Shown here piece by piece: positions 57,152 through 64,000 of a DNA stretch of 64,000 nt. A program made the translations under genes and the position numbers. Below the pieces are notes generated by a model, which saw only the letters and a program-made list of their open reading frames with translations, had not been told where the DNA came from and ran no database searches. Origin of the DNA: Iodobacter fluviatilis (lineage in GTDB: Bacteria > Pseudomonadota > Gammaproteobacteria > Burkholderiales > Chitinibacteraceae); the NCBI RefSeq assembly GCF_900451195.1, contig NZ_UGHR01000001.1, forward strand, positions 372,001 to 436,000. Direction: 5' to 3'. Positions within the stretch are counted from its first letter, which is position 1, and every line of letters begins with the position of its first letter.

Positions 57152-60100
57152 ATGAATCATTCCCTTTCGGACTTACTGATTGTTTTGAATAAAGCTTTGC
57201 AATTAGCAGAGCAGCTTGCTGTTTGGCATGAAAAAAAAGGGGTACATGGCGCTTTACGGCCTGAATATATTAGTTTTACAGATTCAGGTGCCAGTATCAG
57301 CCCTGCACATCAGGAAGAACTTGCACTTAGCCTGCTTTGCCTGCGTTATGCCTCGCCAGAGCAGGCTGGTCGCTTAGCGCAATTTGATAAGCGCAGTGAT
57401 TTATACTCTCTGGGCGTTATTCTCTATGAGTGGATTACAGGGCGCCTTCCTTTTTCTGCTGATGATTTACTTGATTTAGCTCATCAGCAAATGTCTTCAT
57501 TACCTGTTGCGCCAGCCTCTCTGGAGCCACAATTACCCTTACAGATTTCTCATCTTATTTTAAAGCTCTTGGCGAAATCTCCGGAAGCTAGATATGCAAC
57601 AGCCAAAGGTTTGGCTGCGGATCTTGCTCTGTGTATTCAGCAATTAAAAACAGCAGGCTATATTGCTTTATTTATATTGGGTGAAACAGATTCAGGATCA
57701 CAATTTATGATTCCGGATCATTTATATGGCCGGGAACAAGAAATTGATTATTTGCAGCAGTTATATTCAAGAGCGGCTCAGGGGCAAGCGATTATTTGCA
57801 TGTTAGGCGGGTATTCGGGGGTAGGAAAATCCACTTTAGCACTTTCAATTCGGGATGAAGTCCAAAATAAGGGAGGGCGGCTTATTGTTGGTAAGTTTGA
57901 TCAATTCAGACGTGATTCACCTTATTCAGCATTAATAGAAGCCTTTAAGTCACTGCTTCGTCAGGTATTAGCCAGTAAACAGGCAGAGTTAGCACAATGG
58001 CGTGAGAAAATCGCAGACTCACTGGGTGAAAACGCACAAATTGTTATTGATGTTCTTCCTGATTTAGAAAAAATAATTGGCCCACAATCCGCTGCACCTT
58101 TGCTAAGTGGCCTTGCGGCTCAGCGCCGGTTTAATGAACTGTTTGCTCAGTTAGTGGCGCTATTTGCCAGTAAAGAGCATCCGTTGGCGATATTTTTAGA
58201 TGATTTACAGTGGGCTGATTTTGCTTCGCTTGCTTTGATTCAGTCCTTTGCTAAAAGCAGTATGGCAGCTCACATACTGATTATTGCGGCATATCGTGAT
58301 AATGAGGTCGATGCGAATCACCCATTAGTTAATATGCTAAATGAGGTACTTAAAAGCAAGGCTTGTGTTGAAAAACTAGCTTTACAGCCTCTGCATGCTG
58401 AGCATTTAAGTGAGTTGATTCAGGATACCTGCCGCAATATTCAGAATGTGGCTGAGTTAAGCTATTTACTGATGAGCAAAACGGAAGGTAATCCATTTTA
58501 TGCAAGACAGTTTCTTAAAAATATGCAGGCTAAAGGGCAGTTGTTTTTTGATTTTACTGACAATACTTGGCACTGGCAATTAGACCTAGCCCGCCTGCAA
58601 GATGCTGCAGATAATGTAGTTGAATTAATGATGCAGCGTTTAAATCGCTTTTCAGTTGAAACTCAAACTGTATTACAAACGGCTGCCTGTATTGGAAAGC
58701 GCTTTGATTTATCATTATTGGCTATTGTTGAAAATATAAGCGAATCTTTTGCGCTTACATTATTGGCTCCTGCTCTGCATGATGAGTTGCTGCTTGCTGT
58801 TCATGAGGGAGGTGAGCGAAAAGTATTTCAGTTTGCCCATGACCGGATTCAGCAAGCCGCCTATTCTGTTACTTTAGATCGCAATTTAAACAGCCTGCAT
58901 TTAGAGATTGGTCGCTGTTTATTGCAGCAGATATCTGCTGAGGCGACCGAAGCGCCATTGTTTGAAATTGTGGATCAACTTAATTTTGGTCTGGACAAAG
59001 TTAGGCAGCCTCTGGAGCGAATTGCCTACGCTCAGCTTAATTTACGGGCAGGTATTAAAGCGAGAGAGGCAATGGCCTATCAGGCCGCCATGCGATATTT
59101 AGATACGGCTATTTTCTTATTACCCGAAAATTCATGGTCAGAACATTATCAACTTAGCTTTGATATTTACCTAAATGCATCAGAAGCTTGCGATTTATGT
59201 AATCTGGATGAGCGATTTGAGCTACTGGTTGAAACTTTATTATCTAAGGGGCAGAGCGCTTTAGATAAAGCCCATGCACGGATCAGACAAAGTATTTATT
59301 ACAGCCGCAAAGGCAGGATGGCCGAAAACCTTGAAGCAGGCCGGCTTGGTTTGATTTTATTTGGTATGGATATCCCTGAAGTAAATGATCACTATAGAAT
59401 GAATGAACGTTTTAAAAGTGAAATGGTGATGTTCAGAAATTATTTTTCAGATAAAAAATTATCTGATTTATATAATTTACCTTTTGCGCATGATGCAGAA
59501 ACAGATATTATTTTAAAACTTATTGCGTCTATTTCTGAATCTGCTATTTTTACTCATTATCCTTTGTTTTCGCTAATTTCTGTTCTTGGCGTTAACCGCT
59601 CGATTGCATTTGGTAATGCACTGCTTTCTCCTTTTTGTTATACCCTTTTGGGTATTACAATGATTTCACAATTTAATAATTATCAGGATGCCCGCAATAT
59701 TGCGGATGCTGGTTTAAAGTTAAGCAGAGAAAAACTGTTTGATTTATGGGGCTATAACCGTGCATTTACTTATTACACATGGAATATTAATCATTGGACT
59801 TTGCACGCTGAGACTACGCTACCTCTTTTAGATGAAAATTATAATCTGGCACTGAAAGCACATGATTTAGTTTATGGTGCTTATGTATTAGTGGCCAAGC
59901 CATGGAGTCATTTTTTATTAGGCCGCAGTATGCTCGATGTGATTTCCAGCAATCAGCAACTGGGGCAATATTGTTTAACGCATGATGTAATTTTTCCTGT
60001 AACGCTGGCGCAGCCTTTTGAAGCTTTAGCCCGGGTGTTACATGGGGAAAGCGGCTCCTTGAGCGATTTAAACAGCGAGCATTTTGATGTACAGGCATTT

Positions 60101-63100
60101 CGGCAAATCTGGGGTAGTGTGCCCATTGTCATGGCAGGTTTGCATATTGCACAACTTTCTTTGCATATTTATTCACAGGAATATGATGCAGCTTTGTTAT
60201 TGGCGGAGCAAATAGGCAAAGATTATCCATCAACCTATTTATTAAATTTAGTCTGGAAGTTTTCCCATGGTTTGGCGCTGGCTGCTTTAGCCAGAAAGAA
60301 CTCTGGAAAAAAACGACAGGCTTATATTGATGCCATGGAGGCCATCAGCGAATACTTTGAGCAAATTTCTAAAGAGGGAACGCCTGAAAATGTAGAGCAT
60401 AAACTGGTTTTTTTACGTGCCGAGCAGGCGCGTCTGGATAATCGAACTGAGGATGCTGAGCTTTTATACTGGCATGCTATTCGCCTTGCTCAACAAAGAG
60501 GTTTTTTGCTGGATGAGGCCTATTTTTATGAAATGCTTGGATTATGGCTGGAGGAAAGAGCCTGCGCTTTTGAGCCTATTCAGCAAATTTTAACTCAAGC
60601 GGCAACCTGTTATCGGCAGTGCCATGCATTAGCGCTGATGGGGCGGGTTGAGCTGCGTTTAAAAGTGTTGCCAAGGCAGGAGCTGGAGGTTATTCAAAAC
60701 GATGTGGATGCGCTGCATGCCTTAGATAGCCTTGATACGTTGGCTATTTTGCGGGCAGTTCAAGCGATTTCCAGTGAAGTGGGCGTGCAGCCATTATTAG
60801 GGCGTTTACTGAAAATTATTATCGAAGCCGCAGGTGCTGATCGTGGTGCCATTGTGGTGCGTGACGGTGATCAGTTGCAAATTGAGGCGATTCTTAATTT
60901 TGTACAGCCGGTATTACCTGAGAGTTTATTGCGTTTTGTTTTTAATACAGGGCAAACCACTTTATTAAATGAGCTAACGCAGTTTTCTGAATTCAGGGGA
61001 GATATTTATTTTACGCAGTATCGTCCTGCTTCTATTCTTTGTCGTGCATTGGGGCGCAGCAGTGCCGGACGCCGGGTATTGTATTTAGAGCACAGCACGA
61101 TCAGTAATACATTTTCTATGCAGCGCAGGCAGGTATTAGAGTGGTTGTCTGCACAGGCTGCCATTTCTATTGAAAATGCACAAATGTATCAGGAGCTTGA
61201 ATCATTGGTGGCCAAGCGCAAGGTAGAGCTTGAGCGTAATCGGAATGTACTGGAATCCATTTTAGAATTCTCCCCTGCTTTGGTTTCTTTAAAAGATTTA
61301 AATGGCCGCTATTTGCGGCACAATTTGCGTTTTGCTGAATTATTTAATCGGGCAGGTGAATCTCTGGTAGGGATGACCGATGAAGAGATTGCGGGGCCGG
61401 AAACAGCAGATCGTTTCTTGATTCAGGATAAGCGGGTAATTGCAGAAAATGCACCTCAGCGGGTTGAGGAAGAAATCATGACTGCTGATGGATTACATAC
61501 CTTTTTAACGCATAAATTTCCCCTGCGGGATGCGGATGGCAGTGTTTATGCTGTTGGGGGAATTGCGATGGATATTACCGAATTAAAATTGGCACAAAAA
61601 ACTGCAGAGGCGGCAACACAGGCAAAAAGTGCATTTCTGGCCAATATGAGCCATGAAATCAGAACACCAATGAATGCGGTTATTGGTATGGCTCATTTAG
61701 CATTGAAAACAAATTTAAATGAGCGTCAGCGTGATTATGTGCAGAAAATTCATTACGCAGGTCAGTCTTTATTGGGAATAATTAACGATATTTTAGATTT
61801 TTCTAAGATTGAAGAGGGTAAATTATCTATTGAAAAAATTGATTTTAATCTTGACCAGGTCTTTGCCAATATTGCGACTCTGACATCAGGCAAAGCAGAA
61901 GACAAAGGTATTGAATATCTTTTTCAAGTGCACCCGAATGTACCGAGATATTTAGTTGGTGATCCACTGCGCTTGGGGCAGGTATTACTGAATATGGTGA
62001 GTAATGCAATTAAATTTACCGAAAAAGGTGAAGTACATGTAATTTGTGAGTTAATCCGTTCTGATGAAAAGCAGGTGGTTTTGCGCTTTTCTGTCCGGGA
62101 TACGGGTATGGGCATGAGTTCAGAACAGGTAAAAAAACTGTTTTTACCTTTTAGCCAAGCGGATAGTACAACCACGCGCAAATTTGGTGGTACAGGCCTA
62201 GGATTGTCGATTTCCAAGCGCTTGGTTGAAATGATGGGCGGGGAAATTGAAGTGCAAAGCGTGCCAGAACGGGGCTCTGTTTTTGCGTTTAGCTGTGTTT
62301 TTGGCCATGAAACCGCTCAGCAGCACAACACTACACGCTTACCTCACCATTTACATGGCATGCGTATTTTGGTGGTGGATGATAATTCGGTTGCCCGTGA
62401 GATTTTGCAGGAATCACTGCAAAGTCTTACTTTTGTAGTAGATGCTGTGTCTTCCGGAGAAGATGCGCTAGTCAATTTGCACCGTGCCGATGCAAAACAG
62501 CAACCCTATGGCGTGGTTTTTACAGACTGGCATATGCCGGAAATGAATGGCCTTGAATTAGCCCGCAGAATTAATCTGGATAAAAGACTGTGTCATACGC
62601 CATCGCTTGTACTGGTGACGGCTTATACCCGTGAAGATATTCGCGCAGAAGCACAAGCGGCGCATGTAGATGGTTTTTTATTTAAACCAATTAATCAATC
62701 AATGGTTGTGGATACTTTATTAACAATCTTTGCGCCTGAATTATTGCGAGATATAGCATCATTTACCCGTACCGATATTATTCCTTACTTAAAAGGCATG
62801 CGTGTTTTATTGGTAGAGGATAATTTAGTTAACCAGCAGATCGCTTTAGAGTTAATGCGCTCTGCGGCTATTGAGGTTGATATTGCAAATAATGGCCATG
62901 AAGCGATTAAAAAAATAGTGGAATTTGGTCCTAAGCATTATCACTGCGTATTAATGGATCTGCAAATGCCAAAAATGGATGGCCATGAAGCGACAGCTGT
63001 AATTCGCAGTGATGCAGTGTTTAATACCCTGCCTATTATTGCAATGACGGCTCATGCCATTAATGAAGAAAGAGCCCGTTGTTTAGCTGAAGGGATGAAT

Positions 63101-63664
63101 GAACATATCACCAAGCCAATTGATCCGGCTTTATTATTTGAGCGTTTGCAATACTGGCATCAGCATCGTTTATCCGCTGATGGCAGTACACGTATTTATA
63201 TTGGCGATCTCTTGCCAGAGGAACCGGCCACTAAAACACCTCCAGAGGAGCCCAAGCCCGCTGAAGTCATTTTATCCGGATCGAAGGATTTATCTGAATT
63301 GGATAAGCTGAAATTATTATCGGGTGTGGCTGGTTTGGATATGGATGATGGACTGGCAAGGCTGGGGCAGAATGCTGCATTGTATTGGCTGGTCATTCAG
63401 CAACTGGTCATGACCGAGCAGGACAACCCGGAAAGAATTCGTGCCGCACTAGCACAGGGAGATTTTGAAAGTGCTTCCAGAGCGGCGCATTCTTTAAAAG
63501 GTGCTGCTGCAAATTTGTCGTTCAATGATATAACGCAATTTGCGGCCAAGGTTGAGTCTTTATTGCGTCAGGGAGAAAGAGGCGATGTGTTATATCGATA
63601 TATCAATGAGCTTGATCAGTCTCTTCAGCTGCTGTGTCGTGCCATTGAGCAAATTGATCAGTAA
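57152..63664 (+). CDS. Very large hybrid sensor kinase with truncated Ser/Thr-kinase-like N terminus
   Basis: This is a 2,170-residue protein from ATG 57152 (TTG 57113 or 57143 are alternatives). The kinase-like C-lobe (about 1-165) contains [11 protein letters not shown] and YASPEQAGR ... [20 protein letters not shown]. It lacks the N-lobe and the catalytic Asp of HRD. Then come an AAA ATPase (P-loop [10 protein letters not shown] about 218, FLDDLQWAD about 346), a long helical region, GAF (about 1216-1335) and PAS (about 1360-1480). The rest is HisKA (SHEIRTPMN, His about 1500), HATPase, two receivers (FTDWHMP Asp about 1790, LMDLQMP Asp about 1935) and HPt (AHSLKGAA, His about 2112). It is a complete phosphorelay in one chain. 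It stands alone. Confidence 0.9.
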   Translation: MNHSLSDLLIVLNKALQLAEQLAVWHEKKGVHGALRPEYISFTDSGASISPAHQEELALSLLCLRYASPEQAGRLAQFDKRSDLYSLGVILYEWITGRLPFSADDLLDLAHQQMSSLPVAPASLEPQLPLQISHLILKLLAKSPEARYATAKGLAADLALCIQQLKTAGYIALFILGETDSGSQFMIPDHLYGREQEIDYLQQLYSRAAQGQAIICMLGGYSGVGKSTLALSIRDEVQNKGGRLIVGKFDQFRRDSPYSALIEAFKSLLRQVLASKQAELAQWREKIADSLGENAQIVIDVLPDLEKIIGPQSAAPLLSGLAAQRRFNELFAQLVALFASKEHPLAIFLDDLQWADFASLALIQSFAKSSMAAHILIIAAYRDNEVDANHPLVNMLNEVLKSKACVEKLALQPLHAEHLSELIQDTCRNIQNVAELSYLLMSKTEGNPFYARQFLKNMQAKGQLFFDFTDNTWHWQLDLARLQDAADNVVELMMQRLNRFSVETQTVLQTAACIGKRFDLSLLAIVENISESFALTLLAPALHDELLLAVHEGGERKVFQFAHDRIQQAAYSVTLDRNLNSLHLEIGRCLLQQISAEATEAPLFEIVDQLNFGLDKVRQPLERIAYAQLNLRAGIKAREAMAYQAAMRYLDTAIFLLPENSWSEHYQLSFDIYLNASEACDLCNLDERFELLVETLLSKGQSALDKAHARIRQSIYYSRKGRMAENLEAGRLGLILFGMDIPEVNDHYRMNERFKSEMVMFRNYFSDKKLSDLYNLPFAHDAETDIILKLIASISESAIFTHYPLFSLISVLGVNRSIAFGNALLSPFCYTLLGITMISQFNNYQDARNIADAGLKLSREKLFDLWGYNRAFTYYTWNINHWTLHAETTLPLLDENYNLALKAHDLVYGAYVLVAKPWSHFLLGRSMLDVISSNQQLGQYCLTHDVIFPVTLAQPFEALARVLHGESGSLSDLNSEHFDVQAFRQIWGSVPIVMAGLHIAQLSLHIYSQEYDAALLLAEQIGKDYPSTYLLNLVWKFSHGLALAALARKNSGKKRQAYIDAMEAISEYFEQISKEGTPENVEHKLVFLRAEQARLDNRTEDAELLYWHAIRLAQQRGFLLDEAYFYEMLGLWLEERACAFEPIQQILTQAATCYRQCHALALMGRVELRLKVLPRQELEVIQNDVDALHALDSLDTLAILRAVQAISSEVGVQPLLGRLLKIIIEAAGADRGAIVVRDGDQLQIEAILNFVQPVLPESLLRFVFNTGQTTLLNELTQFSEFRGDIYFTQYRPASILCRALGRSSAGRRVLYLEHSTISNTFSMQRRQVLEWLSAQAAISIENAQMYQELESLVAKRKVELERNRNVLESILEFSPALVSLKDLNGRYLRHNLRFAELFNRAGESLVGMTDEEIAGPETADRFLIQDKRVIAENAPQRVEEEIMTADGLHTFLTHKFPLRDADGSVYAVGGIAMDITELKLAQKTAEAATQAKSAFLANMSHEIRTPMNAVIGMAHLALKTNLNERQRDYVQKIHYAGQSLLGIINDILDFSKIEEGKLSIEKIDFNLDQVFANIATLTSGKAEDKGIEYLFQVHPNVPRYLVGDPLRLGQVLLNMVSNAIKFTEKGEVHVICELIRSDEKQVVLRFSVRDTGMGMSSEQVKKLFLPFSQADSTTTRKFGGTGLGLSISKRLVEMMGGEIEVQSVPERGSVFAFSCVFGHETAQQHNTTRLPHHLHGMRILVVDDNSVAREILQESLQSLTFVVDAVSSGEDALVNLHRADAKQQPYGVVFTDWHMPEMNGLELARRINLDKRLCHTPSLVLVTAYTREDIRAEAQAAHVDGFLFKPINQSMVVDTLLTIFAPELLRDIASFTRTDIIPYLKGMRVLLVEDNLVNQQIALELMRSAAIEVDIANNGHEAIKKIVEFGPKHYHCVLMDLQMPKMDGHEATAVIRSDAVFNTLPIIAMTAHAINEERARCLAEGMNEHITKPIDPALLFERLQYWHQHRLSADGSTRIYIGDLLPEEPATKTPPEEPKPAEVILSGSKDLSELDKLKLLSGVAGLDMDDGLARLGQNAALYWLVIQQLVMTEQDNPERIRAALAQGDFESASRAAHSLKGAAANLSFNDITQFAAKVESLLRQGERGDVLYRYINELDQSLQLLCRAIEQIDQ

Positions 63665-63679
63665 TTAATCTTCATATAA

Positions 63680-63706
63680 AAAACACCGCATTGCTGCGGT
63701 GTTTTT
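63680..63706. terminator. Bidirectional terminator
   Basis: AACACCGCA-TTGC-TGCGGTGTT is a perfect 9-bp stem with A and T runs on both sides, between the convergent hybrid kinase and accC. Confidence 0.9.
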
Positions 63707-63709
63707 GTT

Positions 63710-64000
63710 TTAAGGCTGCGCGAGTTTGCCTTCTAATTGCTTTCTGATTTCCGGCATTCTGTGCTCCAAATAATGAATGCTGGTGCTGCCTTTAATAAAG
63801 GCTTCATCTAATAAAAGCTGCTGATGTAAAGGGATATTGGTGTTGATCCCTTGTACGACCATTTCAGACAATGCAATTCGCATTCTGGCCATGGCTTGAG
63901 CGCGATCATCACCATAGGTAATGATTTTACCGATCATCGAATCGTAATGCGATGGTACGGTATAGCCTTGGTAAACATGTGAATCCACGCGCACACCAGG
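63710..64000 (-). CDS. accC: Acetyl-CoA carboxylase biotin carboxylase subunit (3' part, cut by window edge)
   Basis: The gene enters from the right edge and ends at the stop at 63710-63712, so about 96 C-terminal residues are visible. RVDSHVYQGYTVPSHYDSMI followed by GKIITYGDDRAQAMARMRIAL and VVQGINTNIPLHQQLL is the characteristic C-terminal sequence of AccC. Family knowledge: it carboxylates biotin on AccB in the first step of fatty-acid synthesis. accB would be expected upstream, outside this window. Confidence 0.93.
   Translation of the reverse strand, partial: PGVRVDSHVYQGYTVPSHYDSMIGKIITYGDDRAQAMARMRIALSEMVVQGINTNIPLHQQLLLDEAFIKGSTSIHYLEHRMPEIRKQLEGKLAQP

Overview
The window looks like chromosomal DNA of a betaproteobacterium of the order Neisseriales, probably a Chromobacteriaceae member such as Iodobacter or a close relative. 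This rests on the mix of gene families (UbiG next to a Gph-type phosphatase, an MtaD-type deaminase, an ATP-cone NrdA, LplT next to RND efflux genes) and the moderate GC content. It is a judgement from memory, not a database result. Most of the window is ordinary housekeeping and accessory chromosome. I see no CRISPR array, prophage or intact insertion sequence.

Layout. 0-5.6 kb: gph (cut by the left edge), ubiG and an mtaD-like deaminase on the minus strand, a tiny repeat lipoprotein, a hypothetical gene with roxA, then divergently a peroxiredoxin lacking its catalytic cysteine and a SlyD-like isomerase. 5.7-9.5 kb: two tandem secreted alkaline phosphatases behind Pho-box-like repeats, with an exported companion. 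9.6-16.6 kb: nrdA behind two NrdR boxes and a DnaA box, separated from nrdB by a small gene, an adenine/adenosine deaminase and two paralogous lipoproteins. 16.6-19.1 kb: an AT-rich orphan membrane coiled-coil gene and a cluster of repeats. 19-26.5 kb: PAP2 phosphatase, an overlapping histidine kinase and REC-PAS-GGDEF-EAL pair, a polyamine-type binding protein and a YcdZ-like membrane protein. 26.6-36.2 kb: an rsgA homologue with an attenuator-like leader, mgtE with a long leader, a calcium-repeat protein, and sbcD-sbcC. 36.6-40.6 kb: a YkgJ-type protein, HutD and a lipidated collagenase. 40.6-45.6 kb: three tandem paralogous sodium:neurotransmitter-symporter family transporters. 46-51.6 kb: an lplT-adaptor-RND permease cluster. 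51.9-54.5 kb: alr and lysC. 54.8-55.6 kb: tRNA-Ser followed by three tRNA-Arg/tRNA-Glu units. 55.7-64 kb: a LysR regulator, a 2,170-residue hybrid kinase and the 3' end of accC.

The most interesting signals are regulatory. Transporter 1 is preceded by a leader ORF rich in tyrosine codons and a hairpin. Transporter 3 is preceded by a 15-residue leader peptide with tandem tryptophan codons and a textbook 1:2 / 2:3 / 3:4 pairing series ending in a terminator. Transporter 2 instead carries a copy of a dispersed repeat where a leader would lie. This suggests one gene triplicated and given different amino-acid-sensing leaders, and so predicts tyrosine and tryptophan as substrates. The rsgA homologue also has a promoter, a well-initiated 17-residue leader ORF, three mutually complementary segments and a terminator.

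A roughly 260-bp dispersed repeat occurs four times (three in one orientation, one inverted), always between genes. Together with a palindromic MITE-like element and shorter repeats it accounts for most of the long intergenic stretches.
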